DNA of 64,000 nucleotides from Mycetocola lacteus (GCF_003667575.1 NZ_RCUY01000001.1:419947-483946); one strand, 5' to 3'. Positions 34,600 to 43,855 are shown, counted from the stretch's first letter. A program made the numbers and translations. The notes: generated by a model from the letters alone, not told the origin.

Positions 34600-34698
34600 C
34601 TAGCGCCGCGTACGCCGTATCAGAGCAACAACTGCAAACACCACAAGCCCAATAATGGCGAGTGTTACCAACGGTCCAACATAAACTGCGGTGGTCAT
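34600..34698 (-). CDS. Small single-helix membrane protein (32 aa)
   Basis: A short frame reading MTTAVYVGPLVTLAIIGLVV, continuing to FAVVALIRRTRR and stop. It encodes one hydrophobic helix of about 22 residues with a positively charged RRTRR end, a clean Nout-Cin topology by the positive-inside rule. GAGGAG lies seven bases before the ATG on the minus strand, and the shared hairpin follows the stop. Function unknown. The combination of ribosome-binding site, helix and terminator supports a true gene. Confidence 0.7.
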   Translation of the reverse strand: MTTAVYVGPLVTLAIIGLVVFAVVALIRRTRR

Positions 34699-34795
34699 CA
34701 GAGGCTCCTCACGGGCGGTGAAACCGGCTGCTTCGATGTGCCGATGGGGTGACCCTATCGCCGGTTCACTCCCGACTCCAGTGAGGATAAGTTAT

Positions 34796-35029
34796 CTAGC
34801 GGGTGTGGGTGCCCCAGTGCGGAGGCACGTCGGCGCGCATGCGGGCGTCATTGCCGGAGTCCCCGGAGGTCTGAGCGGGTTTGTCGCCCCAGCCCGCGTC
34901 GGAGTCCTCGGCGGCACGAACGGGGCGGGTACCGGCCTGTGGTGCCGGATCGCTGCCGGGCACCGCGGCCGTGCGCACACGGCGGGAGCCGGGTACACGA
35001 CGGATCGGTTCGGACGTGTTCTCGCTCAT
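34796..35029 (-). CDS. Small hydrophilic protein of unknown function
   Basis: A 77-aa soluble, disordered-looking protein rich in Arg, Pro, Ser and Asp. The C-terminal end GNDARMRADVPPHWG is a motif I associate with short conserved actinobacterial proteins (..NDARL..DKPPHWG..). It lies 30 bp downstream of the 1270-aa helicase-like gene on the same strand, so it may be the last gene of that transcript. Confidence rests mainly on the C-terminal motif. Confidence 0.55.
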   Translation of the reverse strand: MSENTSEPIRRVPGSRRVRTAAVPGSDPAPQAGTRPVRAAEDSDAGWGDKPAQTSGDSGNDARMRADVPPHWGTHTR

Positions 35030-35059
35030 GCTTCCAGGGTACCGCGGCTCAAGCGAGGG

Positions 35060-38000
35060 CTACGCCTCGGGCTCGGCGGGTGCCGCGGGTCGTGCGTCCG
35101 GAACGCCCAGCAGGGCCGTCACCTTGGCGCTGACGCCCTCGGGATCCGCAAACAGGTCGAACGAGTGCACCCGCAGGTAGTGCCAGCCCAGACGGCGCAG
35201 CACGTCGGGACGCAGGCGCAGCGACTCCCGCAGCGACTCGGTGGTCACCTCGGGATCGGACTCCACCGCGACCGCCTTACCGTTATACGAGGCGACCAGT
35301 GCCAGCGAACCGCGGTAGCCCACCTCGACGTCAAGACCTCGACGGTACAGGCGCTCGGCCAGGTCCACCATCATCGGCTCGGCACCCTCGGTGTTCGGCG
35401 GCGCGGGAACGTGCTGCACGGGCTTGCGCAGGATCTCGGCGAGCGCCGCGATCCCGTGGCTGGTGCGGGCCGGGTCGATGTCCTGCGGCTTGATGCAGGA
35501 CACGATCACCATCGACCGCCGGGCACGGGTCATTCCCACTGCCAGCAGACGGTCGCCGCCGGGCTCCCCCAGCGCACCAAAGTTTGACAGCACGCGGCCG
35601 TGCGGGGTGAGGCCGTAACCGAGCGAGAAGATCACCCGGTCGCGGCTCTCGGCCACCGACTGTTCCAGGGTCAGCACGGCGAAGGGCTCGGCGCGCTCGC
35701 GCAGGATAAAGTCGGCCAGCTCGGGGTGCTGAGCGAACGCCGAGAGCACCGCCTGGTTGAGCCGGGTCGCATGCTTGACACTCGCGGTAACCACCATCAG
35801 CGACTCCCGCGGACGATTCGCCGCGTGCTCCAGAACCAGGTTCACCACGCGCGACACCTCGGCATCCACCGACTCGACACCGCCGGTGTCGGGATCGGGC
35901 ATACCCTTCCCGCCCTTGACGTAGTCGACGGTCAGGCTGCCGTGGCCGAGGAACGAGCCCGCCCACGGGAGGGATTCGATCTCACCCGCGTAGAAGCGCT
36001 GGTTGACCAGCTGGCTCAGGTCCTCGCCACCGGCCCGGTAGCTGCGGGTCAGGGTCAGCGTGGGTAGCAGCTCGCCGAGGCGGGCCAGCGCCGAATCCCC
36101 GTGCAGGGCCTCGATGTCGAAGTTCTGGGCCTCGTGCCGGGAGGGATCCGCGGCGGCCAGGGTGAAGGGCAGCGGGCTCTGGGTGACCGGGTCACCGAAG
36201 GCCACAACCTGCTTGGCACGACCGATCGCCGCGGCGTTCTCGGCCAGGGTGGTTGCACCGGCGTCGATCAGGAACACGGTGTCAAAGCGCAGCGAATCCG
36301 GGATCAGGTGCACCTCATAGGGCGAGGCCACCCACACCGGGGAGAGGATCCGCGAGAGGTGCGGGGCCTGATTTTCCAGGGCCATCGGGTCCACCGCGGC
36401 CCCACGCAGCAGGGTGCGCAGCGCGGCTGCCTCATCGGAGTGGTCCACCAGACCGATCTTCCAGGTGTCGCCCAGCAGGGTCGCCAACTGCGCGCCCTGG
36501 GCGGAGGCGTGGGCCTCATCCACCAGGCGGAAGTCGGATTCCAGACGGTCGATCACGCTGGTGTTCGCGCCGAGCAACGCCTTATTGGTGGCCAGCAGGT
36601 GCTCCAACACCGACTGCCACCAGGCCAGCTCGAGCTCGTCGGCGACGCGCTCCTCGGGGACGTGACGCACCGAGAGGTCGGTGATCAGCGGCGCGAGACC
36701 GAGCTCCTTAAGCTCGGCGATCAGCGTGGTGCGCTCCTGCAGGTTTTCCATGACCTGCGAGTCGGCGGCCAGACCCGCCATCAGGCGCACCAGCTCCTTG
36801 ACCGGCAGCGCGACCAGGCGCTCGTCCCGGGTCACCCGGTGCAGCGGACCATCCAGCCGGGAGAGGTCATCCACCACGCGCTGATAGGTCACCTGTACGT
36901 CGGCGATGCCCAGCGGAACCTCGGGCATCGCACCGGTGGACACGTAACGCTGCCAGAGCACCCGCTGTGCCTGGATCCGCCGCAGCGCATCCTCCATGTC
37001 GGCAATGTGCACACCGGGGCGCACATACTCACGGGCCAGCTTCTTCAGCCGGCGGCGGTTGGCGGTGTTCATGCTCGGCGAATCGCGACGCGAGCTGTGG
37101 GCGATGATCAGTTCCTCAAGCGAGCGGTCAAACACGCTCGGCGAGAACTTGTCCAGGGTGTCGCGCAGATCCAGCAGCAGGCGCAGATACACACCCAGCT
37201 CCTCAACCGACTCGAACGGACGCATCCGGGTGTGCCCGATCAGATCGTAGGCACGCTCCAGCAGGCGCGGCAGCTCGGTGCGGTTGAGTTTCTTCGCCAG
37301 CGCGTGAGTCGCCTTGGCCTCGGCGGTGGTGGCAAAGGTGGCACCGTACCAGGGTGAGTCTCCGGGACCGTACTGGAACTCGCCCAGGGCCGCGGCGGCC
37401 GCGAGCTTCTGCGAGATGGATCGGCGGTCGCCGGCGAGGTTCCCCATCGAGGCGAGGTCGAGTCGCGCGGCGGTCGAGGGCGGGAAGGGCAGATTACCCA
37501 GGCGGGTCAGCGATTCCAGGGCCTCGATGACCGAGACGCGCAGGGTCGGATCGATCCGCGACAGCGCGCCACGGTAGTCCAGCAGTACCCGGCGCAGGCG
37601 CACCAGGGCGTCATCCACGTCGGCAATCTTGGGGGCGATGGCCTTCTCATTGCGGCTGATCGCCTCGATCAGGTCGCGGCGCACGGTGGTCGGCCCGACC
37701 GAGAGTCCGGGCAGGCCCACCTTGGCCAGGCGGTGACGGATGCCGTCCAGGCCCGAGCGCCGGGCCCCCACCACGAGTACCCGCTTGTGCTGGGAGACCA
37801 GCGCACCGATCGCGTTCACCGCGGTCTGGGTACCACCGGTTCCGGGCAGGGTCCGGACCACGAGGGAGTTACCGGCGGTGATCTGGGCGATCACGTTTTC
37901 CTGCTCGGCGTCGGCATCCAGGAGCAGGGTGTCCGTGGTCGGCGGACGCTCGTCCTGACCCACGGCATCCACCGGGAGGAACAGGCTGTCCACGAGCTTC

Positions 38001-38872
38001 TTGGCCCCGGAATCCCCGGCAATGGCCTCAAGAATCGGGTGCTGGCGCGATTGCACGTCGCGGGCGAGCGCCGGGCCGATGTCCGCGAAGGTCGACACCA
38101 GCAGTCGCGGCTGCACGCTGAACCATTCCAGACGACGGGTGATCCCGCGCAGCTCATCGATCACCGGCTGCGGCTGGAACACACCCTTGGCCACCGAGAG
38201 CGCCTCAAACGCGTCGGCGTCCAGGGCAATGCCGAACTGCTCGCGCATCGCGCGCACCAGTTCGGGGTTCATGACCGAACGGCCCTTGAGCTTGAGCTCG
38301 TAGTCCTTGCCGTAGCGGCGAATCGCCACCGGGCGCAGCAGGACCGGGGCGCAGTAGTCCACCCCGTCGTGACGCCACTGGGCCAGGCCGATGGCCAGGT
38401 GCACGGCCTCGATGCCGCGCACGGTACGCAGCTCAACACCCTTGGTGGTGATCACGTCGGCGGCGGACTTGGCCCGACGCAGCGCCAGCTCGTCCCGGAT
38501 CAGGTTCGACAGCAGCGTCGAGTGTCCGGTGATGAACTGCGGCAGACCGCCGGGGTGGGTCGAGGAGAGTTCGATCCGGGTGCGCGGCTCATCGGTGAAG
38601 AACAGTAGCGGTGAGGTACCGCCCACGGCGCGAATCTGTTCGATCCAGCGGGCACGTTCGGCGGCGGGATCGGGCTGGGCGACCGGGGTGGGACGCGGGG
38701 GCACGGTGGCGTCGGAGACGTCGGTTGTCTCACTGCTCTGGGGCGTGGTGTCCGGGGTCACATCGGTGCCTTCCGGGTTGTTTGCGGGCGCGACCGGCGC
38801 GCTCTGGTCAGCCACGGACCCCACAGCGGATTCGTGTTCTTCTGAGTTTTTGTCGAGCGGCCACACAACCAC
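35060..38872 (-). CDS. SF1 helicase-like protein with degenerate ATPase motifs and C-terminal endonuclease-like domain
   Basis: A 1270-aa protein. The N-terminal about 80 residues are disordered, followed by a DUF4011-like region. The P-loop equivalent (about residues 341-350) reads TLPGTGGTQTA: Gly replaces the Walker A lysine (codon GGT at the lysine position). The Walker B equivalent is FLIDAGATT rather than DEA. The helicase fold is still visible: FGDPVTQSPLPF (motif III, about 895), a YRAG block (motif IV) and SLGYGLTPHGRV plus GMTRARRSMVIV (motif VI). The C-terminus (AVAVESDPE..., RRLGWHYLRVHSFDLFADPEG) resembles Vsr/PD-(D/E)XK domains. It may be a non-hydrolysing nucleic-acid-binding factor. 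Confidence 0.8.
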   Translation of the reverse strand: MVVWPLDKNSEEHESAVGSVADQSAPVAPANNPEGTDVTPDTTPQSSETTDVSDATVPPRPTPVAQPDPAAERARWIEQIRAVGGTSPLLFFTDEPRTRIELSSTHPGGLPQFITGHSTLLSNLIRDELALRRAKSAADVITTKGVELRTVRGIEAVHLAIGLAQWRHDGVDYCAPVLLRPVAIRRYGKDYELKLKGRSVMNPELVRAMREQFGIALDADAFEALSVAKGVFQPQPVIDELRGITRRLEWFSVQPRLLVSTFADIGPALARDVQSRQHPILEAIAGDSGAKKLVDSLFLPVDAVGQDERPPTTDTLLLDADAEQENVIAQITAGNSLVVRTLPGTGGTQTAVNAIGALVSQHKRVLVVGARRSGLDGIRHRLAKVGLPGLSVGPTTVRRDLIEAISRNEKAIAPKIADVDDALVRLRRVLLDYRGALSRIDPTLRVSVIEALESLTRLGNLPFPPSTAARLDLASMGNLAGDRRSISQKLAAAAALGEFQYGPGDSPWYGATFATTAEAKATHALAKKLNRTELPRLLERAYDLIGHTRMRPFESVEELGVYLRLLLDLRDTLDKFSPSVFDRSLEELIIAHSSRRDSPSMNTANRRRLKKLAREYVRPGVHIADMEDALRRIQAQRVLWQRYVSTGAMPEVPLGIADVQVTYQRVVDDLSRLDGPLHRVTRDERLVALPVKELVRLMAGLAADSQVMENLQERTTLIAELKELGLAPLITDLSVRHVPEERVADELELAWWQSVLEHLLATNKALLGANTSVIDRLESDFRLVDEAHASAQGAQLATLLGDTWKIGLVDHSDEAAALRTLLRGAAVDPMALENQAPHLSRILSPVWVASPYEVHLIPDSLRFDTVFLIDAGATTLAENAAAIGRAKQVVAFGDPVTQSPLPFTLAAADPSRHEAQNFDIEALHGDSALARLGELLPTLTLTRSYRAGGEDLSQLVNQRFYAGEIESLPWAGSFLGHGSLTVDYVKGGKGMPDPDTGGVESVDAEVSRVVNLVLEHAANRPRESLMVVTASVKHATRLNQAVLSAFAQHPELADFILRERAEPFAVLTLEQSVAESRDRVIFSLGYGLTPHGRVLSNFGALGEPGGDRLLAVGMTRARRSMVIVSCIKPQDIDPARTSHGIAALAEILRKPVQHVPAPPNTEGAEPMMVDLAERLYRRGLDVEVGYRGSLALVASYNGKAVAVESDPEVTTESLRESLRLRPDVLRRLGWHYLRVHSFDLFADPEGVSAKVTALLGVPDARPAAPAEPEA

Positions 38873-38971
38873 ACTTTAGGCGTTTTTTGCCCGCTTCGGG
38901 GTGAGCCTCGGCCGGTGTTGACCGGAAATCACCGTTTTCACGCAGGAAACGGGGGTCAAACTCGGGTTTTC

Positions 38972-39694
38972 CTAGCCTCGGGCCAGGCGTCCCAGGATCT
39001 TGCCCTCCGCGCTCTGAACAACGAGTTCGGCATCGGTGATCCGTGCGGTCTTGCCCGCGGAGAGCCAGGCATCTACATTTTCGCAGGCCATCCGGGTGGA
39101 CCCGAGCGCATCCAGGGTCACGGTGTCACCGCTCTCTGCCCAGGAACCAATCAGGGTGTTACACCCGTCGTTGCCGTTCAGGGTCCCGTCGGGATTGAGG
39201 ATCAGGGTCGGAGTTTGTCCCACCCCGGGTTCGGCGGCGGCCCAGGTCCCCACCACCGCGCTCGATCCCGCGTCGCCACTCGGGGTCGGGGTCGAGGGAG
39301 CCTTCCCCCGCACCAGGGTGGTCAGGGTGGTCCCCTTCTTATCCTGCAGAATCAGATCCTTGCCCTCGATACTCACCCGCTCGGACTGCGAAAACACACT
39401 GGGGAGGGCCTCCCCCTCGCAGGCGATCAGCGTGCTTGGGCCCGAGGTCACGGTCAGGGTGCCGCTCGGGGCGAGCTTCCAGGTGCCGCTGCCGCCGTTG
39501 CAGCCATCCGATCCGGTCCAGGTGCCGTCCTTATCCAGGGTCAGAAACGGAGAGGTGGAATAGGCGGTACTGGGCACCCAGGTACCCTCCAGATCCCGCT
39601 CGCTGGGGGCGGAGCTACCCGGTCCGCTGGCGCATGCGCTCAGCAGCAGTGCTCCCAGGGCAAGGACGGGCAGAAACAGGTGGCGAGCGGACAT
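38972..39694 (-). CDS. META/HslJ-domain lipoprotein
   Basis: A 240-aa exported lipoprotein; the signal peptide ends LLLSAC (Cys21). Two META-type beta domains are recognisable, each with a SDGCN/GNDGCN..GSW turn (around residues 62-72 and 176-186), and each with a nearby Cys (LIACEG and RMACEN) that could form a disulfide. A Thr/Pro/Ser linker joins them. META proteins are linked to heat-shock or motility phenotypes in other bacteria; here the function is unknown. It is monocistronic. Confidence 0.85.
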   Translation of the reverse strand: MSARHLFLPVLALGALLLSACASGPGSSAPSERDLEGTWVPSTAYSTSPFLTLDKDGTWTGSDGCNGGSGTWKLAPSGTLTVTSGPSTLIACEGEALPSVFSQSERVSIEGKDLILQDKKGTTLTTLVRGKAPSTPTPSGDAGSSAVVGTWAAAEPGVGQTPTLILNPDGTLNGNDGCNTLIGSWAESGDTVTLDALGSTRMACENVDAWLSAGKTARITDAELVVQSAEGKILGRLARG

Positions 39695-39879
39695 CGAAAG
39701 CCTTTCGTCGCGATCTGAGGATCCCGCACCCCCGGCCGGATCGATCGTGCCCCCAGCATAGCGACCCGGTGTCGCCGGACGGGCCGTGCGCGATCACAAC
39801 CCGATTACGTTTGTGGTTCCCCGCCGGGCACGAAGCTGCCATACTCGGAGAACTGACTCATACCCTGGGGGCACACCGC

Positions 39880-40275
39880 ATGATTCGTTTTCTGATTGGT
39901 ACCGCAATCAACCTCGGCACCGCCGCACTGGGGCTGCTGCTGGCTGCCTGGATCATCCCCGGCGTGCACATCACCGCCTCGGGCTTCATCGTGGCCGTGG
40001 TTGTTTTCACCCTGGCCCAGGCGATTCTGACGCCGTTGATCTTCAACCTGGCCCGCAAGTATGCCACCCCGATCCTGGGTGGCATCGGCCTGATCTCGAC
40101 CTTTGTGGCGCTGTTCGTGGCCACGCTCTTCCCCGGTGGGCTCGGCCTGGCCGACGTGACCGCCTGGATCCTCGCGCCGATCGTGGTGTGGGTGGTGACC
40201 GCGCTGGGGGGATGGATCCTCACCGCGATTTTCCTCAAGAAGCGCATCGAGGAGTCCAAGAGCCGCAAGCGGTAA
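39880..40275 (+). CDS. Four-helix membrane protein, phage-holin superfamily IV-like (PF04020 type)
   Basis: A 131-aa protein with four hydrophobic helices: FLIGTAINLGTAALGLLLAAWI, then TASGFIVAVVVFTLAQAILTP, then the segment near residues 60-90, and IVVWVVTALGGWILTAIFL. It ends in a basic KKRIEESKSRKR tail. This is the actinobacterial 4-TMS holin-like family found on chromosomes without prophages; it is not evidence of a phage here. ATG 39880 is selected because the long upstream reading enters the antisense of the META gene. A terminator follows. Confidence 0.85.
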   Translation: MIRFLIGTAINLGTAALGLLLAAWIIPGVHITASGFIVAVVVFTLAQAILTPLIFNLARKYATPILGGIGLISTFVALFVATLFPGGLGLADVTAWILAPIVVWVVTALGGWILTAIFLKKRIEESKSRKR

Positions 40276-40326
40276 CCATCGCGGTTAGCGAGTCCAGCAA
40301 CCGTCTGCGCTCACCCCACACACCCG

Positions 40327-40363
40327 GCGGGCCGGTACCGAGACACTCTTGGTACCGGCCCGC
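40327..40363. terminator. Terminator between convergent genes
   Basis: Perfect 13-bp stem GCGGGCCGGTACC / GGTACCGGCCCGC, flanked by ACACA/TGTGT extension. It separates the holin-like gene from the convergent YidC gene. Confidence 0.85.
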
Positions 40364-40374
40364 TGTGTGTCTGG

Positions 40375-41181
40375 CTAGGCGGGAACCAGTTCGGTTCCGC
40401 CCTGCCCGGCCGCAGCCTCCCGCGCACCCAGGATGCGGCGCAGGAGCAGGCGTTCGCACAGGGTCCAGGCGGTGGTGATCATCAGGTAGATCGCCGCGGC
40501 CAGCGGAACCCACAGCGCCATCAGCACGGTCAGATAGGGCATCCAGCGCATGACCTTGGTGAGACCGCTCAGGTCGGGCATGACCGGCTGTCCGGGAACC
40601 GGGGCGACCGGTGCCGGCGCGGGTTCCACCGGCAACAGCAGGTAGCGACGCTGGAGTTCGGCGGTGATCGCCATGATCAGCACAATCCCCAGGTAGATGC
40701 CGATCCGCGGCCAGGCCTCCCCTGAGTTCAGCAGGGTCATCAGGTTTCCGCTGAGCGGTAGCCCGCCCAGGGTTTCGGTGAGCAGGGTATTGGGGGCGCC
40801 GTGAATCTCGGGCTTAATGAAGAGGCCGTAAATGGCCGAGAGCACCGGGATCTGAAGCAGCAGCGGCAGGCAGCCGGCCAGCGGCGAGGCCTTCTCGGTT
40901 TGGTAGAGCTCCATCAGCTTGCGCTGACGAACCTCGGGGTTTTTGTATTTCGCGTTGAGCGCGGCGATCTTGGGGGCGAGGCGTTTGCGGGTCAGCTCGG
41001 CCTTCACCTGGGAGCGGCCCACGGGAATCAGCGCCGTGCGCACCAGGACCGTCAGCAGGGCCACGGCGAGCGCCGCCCCCGCCTCGGGTGCCAGCGGTGC
41101 CACAAACTCGTGCAGGCGGGTGACGAGCCAGTAGGCACCGTCAAGGAGCAGGGCAATCGGCCCAAAAGAATAGAGGTCCAT
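40375..41181 (-). CDS. YidC/Oxa1-family membrane insertase (second-type YidC)
   Basis: A 268-aa insertase for membrane proteins. The first helix is followed by the core FVAPLAPEAGAALAVALLTVLVRTALIPVG, which carries the conserved groove Arg, then the cytoplasmic helical hairpin (KAELTRKRLAPKIAALNAKYKN...RQRKLMELYQTE) and PLLLQIPVLSAIYGLF, the classic YidC block. Three more helices follow. No large periplasmic domain and no basic C-terminal tail are present. Since the dnaA/rnpA context of the main actinobacterial YidC is absent, this is probably a secondary copy. An alternate TTG start lies four codons upstream. Confidence 0.88.
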   Translation of the reverse strand: MDLYSFGPIALLLDGAYWLVTRLHEFVAPLAPEAGAALAVALLTVLVRTALIPVGRSQVKAELTRKRLAPKIAALNAKYKNPEVRQRKLMELYQTEKASPLAGCLPLLLQIPVLSAIYGLFIKPEIHGAPNTLLTETLGGLPLSGNLMTLLNSGEAWPRIGIYLGIVLIMAITAELQRRYLLLPVEPAPAPVAPVPGQPVMPDLSGLTKVMRWMPYLTVLMALWVPLAAAIYLMITTAWTLCERLLLRRILGAREAAAGQGGTELVPA

Positions 41182-41304
41182 CGGGGTTTCCAAACGGGTA
41201 GGAGAAATGGGGAATCATCGTTGGATTCCCCTCACTCCCCCGGTCTGAAACCGTGGAGGATGGGTTCGGGCGGACGCGTTCAGCCGACTCGGAAAACCGA
41301 GGCG

Positions 41305-41619
41305 TTAGGCGAGGATGGCGCGCGGGCCGGAGGGGAATCCGAGGATTCCTCCCGGCGCTCGAGGGCGTGGTTTGCCCGAGGTGTTGGGGTTGCTCTGGCT
41401 CGGCAGCCGGCGAATGTTGCGGGGATCCCGCACGCGGGTTCGGGTCGCGGTATCCACCATGAACCCGATACTCGGCAGCGCGCGGGCGGCCACCACGGCC
41501 AGGGTCAACAGCACCAGGCTGGTCACACCGGTGGTAGCCAGCATGGTGAAGGACTGCGCGTGCACCAGCTGTTCGGCGACCGCGGTAAAGAACTGGGTCA
41601 GGAAACTCAGCAGTGACAC
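41305..41619 (-). CDS. Small membrane protein adjoining the YidC gene (DUF6412-like)
   Basis: A 104-aa protein starting at GTG 41619 after AAGGGAG. An amphipathic N-terminus (SLLSFLTQFFTAVAEQLVHAQ) precedes one clear membrane helix (LATTGVTSLVLLTLAVVAARALPS). The cytoplasmic tail is rich in Arg, Pro and Gly and ends GILGFPSGPRAILA. It lies 124 bp upstream of yidC on the same strand, so the two probably share a transcript. It resembles small proteins that accompany a second YidC in related genomes; function is unknown. Confidence 0.65.
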   Translation of the reverse strand: MSLLSFLTQFFTAVAEQLVHAQSFTMLATTGVTSLVLLTLAVVAARALPSIGFMVDTATRTRVRDPRNIRRLPSQSNPNTSGKPRPRAPGGILGFPSGPRAILA

Positions 41620-41666
41620 CGTGTCTCCCTTCGCCGTGGTTCCTGGAACAAGTGTAACCGGAGCGA

Positions 41667-41672
41667 TAGCCT
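41667..41672 (+). promoter_or_regulatory. -10 element (TAGCCT) for a leaderless DUF4259 gene
   Basis: TAGCCT followed by GGAACC and the ATG at 41679. Geometry is identical to the other leaderless starts in the window. Confidence 0.55.
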
Positions 41673-41678
41673 GGAACC

Positions 41679-42062
41679 ATGGGAGCTTGGGAAACAGGAG
41701 CATTTGATAACGACGGTGCCGGCGATCTGATCGTCGCGATCACCGAGGGCTACTTCACCTTTGAATCGGTGGCGTGGGCGTTCGAGGATGAGGACTATGT
41801 CGAGGTGGACGGCGGCCAGATTGCCCTGGCCCTGGCCGAGCTGGCGGTCCGCTCCCGCGCGGGCGAACCGCTTCCGCTGGGCGGCGGCGACTCGGCCCCG
41901 TTTGCGGCGCTGCTGACCCCGGAGCGCATCGAGTGGATCCGCACCCAGGCGACCCGCACCCTGGCAGGGGCGGAGGCCTCCGAACTGTATGAGCTGTGGG
42001 AGGAAGCGGGCGAGCTGGAGGGCTGGCTCGCCGACGCGCGCGCCACGCTCGCGAAGCTGTAG
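41679..42062 (+). CDS. DUF4259-family protein
   Basis: A 127-aa cytoplasmic protein. The N-terminus MGAWETGAFDNDGAGDLI is the diagnostic start of DUF4259 proteins (MGaWg.g.FeND.A.D.l), followed by a helical body with Asp/Glu-rich helices and the end SELYELWEEAGELEGWLADA. Function unknown; some members are found near toxin-immunity genes, but no such partner is visible here. The leaderless start is supported by TAGCCT-N6-ATG. Confidence 0.9.
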   Translation: MGAWETGAFDNDGAGDLIVAITEGYFTFESVAWAFEDEDYVEVDGGQIALALAELAVRSRAGEPLPLGGGDSAPFAALLTPERIEWIRTQATRTLAGAEASELYELWEEAGELEGWLADARATLAKL

Positions 42063-42213
42063 CGCAGCTCACGGCCACGGTGGCCGGCATCTGGCGGCCG
42101 GCGGTCGGCGTCCATCGAATGGTTGACGGCCGGTCAGCCGGATGGGCCCTGCCCGGAGGTGGGACACGGACCGAGACTGGGAACGTAAGAGTTCTCCGTC
42201 CAAAGGATGTCCG

Positions 42214-43848
42214 ATGTCACTTCCCACCACCACCGCCGTCTCGGCCGGTCCCGGCGCGCTGCTGCTGCGTATCGGCCTGATCACAGCGGTCTCGATGACC
42301 ACGATCGACCAGACCATCGTTGCCCTGTCGGCTCCGACCATTCAGTCCGAGCTGGGGCTCAGCCAGGAGGGCCTGCAGTGGGCGATTAACGCCTACCTGC
42401 TGGCCACCGCCGCTTTCTTCCTGGTGGGTGGACGCCTGGCCGACCTCTTCGGCCACCGTCGCATGGTGATTGTGGGCATCGCCGGATTCGCCGTGGCCTC
42501 GCTGCTGTGTGGGATCACCCCCACCGGCGAGTGGGCCGAACCCATCCTGATCGGTGCTCGCGTCCTCCAGGGACTCTCCGGCGCACTGATGTTCCCCGCG
42601 GCGGTGGGACTGCTGGTTCAGTCGGTCCCGCGTGAGGGGCGCGGACGCACGATGGCGACCTTCTTTACGATCACCGGTGCGATGACCGCGATCGGTCCGA
42701 TCGCCGGCGGTTACCTCACCCAGTGGACCTGGCGAGCCATCTTCTGGGTCAACATCCCGCTGGCGATTATCGCGATCATCCTGCTGATCATCGCCCGCAA
42801 TGTGCGGATGGTGACCCCCGCCGCGGCACCGCGCGATCGCCGTATCGACTGGCTCGGAGCCGTCCTGGTGGCAGCCGGGATGTCGCTGGTGATCTACGCC
42901 CTGCAGCGCTTTGGTGAGCTCGGCTGGAGCACAGCCTGGGTCTGGACGGTCCTGGCCGGTGGTCTGGTGCTGCTTGCCGGATTCATCTGGTGGCAGAACC
43001 ACACGCCCGCACCGCTGGTGCAGCTGAGTGTGTTCCGAAGCCGCGGATTCAGCGTCTCCAGCCTGGCCATCCTGATCGCCAACATCTCGTTTGTGCCGAT
43101 CTTCTTTTTCCTCAGCGTTTACGGCCAGCTCTCGCTGGGACTCTCCGCCTCGGTGACCGGGCTGCTGTTCCTCAAGCTGTTCCTCGGCTTTGCCATCGGG
43201 GCGCGAATCGGCTCCCGACGCTATGACCGTCAGGGCATCCGCATGGTCCTGCTGATCGGTGGCGTGGCCGGTGCCGTGGGCTTCGGCTGGCTGGCCCAGG
43301 TCGCCACCAACCTCGACATCGACGGCACCAGCTTCTTCAATCCGCAGACCTGGCCGATCGCCCTGGCCGGATTCGGGATCGGATTTATGCTGACCGCCGC
43401 CAGCACCGATGCGATCAACCGGGCCCCGCAGGCCGGCTACGGTGAGGTCACCGGGATCACCCAGACGCTCAAGAACTTCGGTGGGGCGCTCGGAATGGCG
43501 GTGATCGCCAGCATCGTAACCGGCCGCCTGACCACCCTGCTCACCGATTCGCTGGGCAAGTTCGGGGCCACCCCGGCGCAGGTCACCGATGTGGTCAACC
43601 AGGTCACCGGGGCCGGTTCCGGTGCCGCCAAGGACCTCCCGGCCGGGATCCCCTCCTCGGTCGCGCAGCAGATCCTCGACAGCGTTAAGCTCGACTACGC
43701 CCATGCCGCCCAGTGGGGCTTTACCGCGATGGCCATCGCGATGGCAGTCCTGGTAGTCCTCGCCCTGCTCTCCCCGCGCGGCGCCACCCCGGTGGCCGAG
43801 GCGCAGTCTCCTGATGTTTCGAAGCCCACCGCTACGATCAAGCCATAA
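42214..43848 (+). CDS. MFS drug:proton antiporter, DHA2 (EmrB/QacA) family
   Basis: A 544-aa transporter with about fourteen membrane helices. The first helix ends in DQTIVALSAPTIQSELG (DHA2 motif D1), followed by the cytoplasmic GRLADLFGHRRMVI motif A and GPIAGGYLTQWTWRAIFWVNIP, motif C and the following conserved block. It likely exports lipophilic or cationic drugs or a metabolite. ATG 42214 is selected with AAAGGA upstream. The gene is followed after 19 bp by the lipoprotein pair, which has its own promoter. Confidence 0.93.
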   Translation: MSLPTTTAVSAGPGALLLRIGLITAVSMTTIDQTIVALSAPTIQSELGLSQEGLQWAINAYLLATAAFFLVGGRLADLFGHRRMVIVGIAGFAVASLLCGITPTGEWAEPILIGARVLQGLSGALMFPAAVGLLVQSVPREGRGRTMATFFTITGAMTAIGPIAGGYLTQWTWRAIFWVNIPLAIIAIILLIIARNVRMVTPAAAPRDRRIDWLGAVLVAAGMSLVIYALQRFGELGWSTAWVWTVLAGGLVLLAGFIWWQNHTPAPLVQLSVFRSRGFSVSSLAILIANISFVPIFFFLSVYGQLSLGLSASVTGLLFLKLFLGFAIGARIGSRRYDRQGIRMVLLIGGVAGAVGFGWLAQVATNLDIDGTSFFNPQTWPIALAGFGIGFMLTAASTDAINRAPQAGYGEVTGITQTLKNFGGALGMAVIASIVTGRLTTLLTDSLGKFGATPAQVTDVVNQVTGAGSGAAKDLPAGIPSSVAQQILDSVKLDYAHAAQWGFTAMAIAMAVLVVLALLSPRGATPVAEAQSPDVSKPTATIKP

Positions 43849-43855
43849 CAGGAGT

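Noticed and set aside
34691..35587. Plus-strand frame over the 77-aa protein and the end of the helicase-like gene
   Set aside because: Shadow of the minus-strand helicase-like coding sequence; composition is Gly/Arg/His-rich and no motif is present.
39880..40275. Holin-like gene as a prophage remnant
   Set aside because: This 4-helix family is a common chromosomal actinobacterial gene, and no other phage gene is near.
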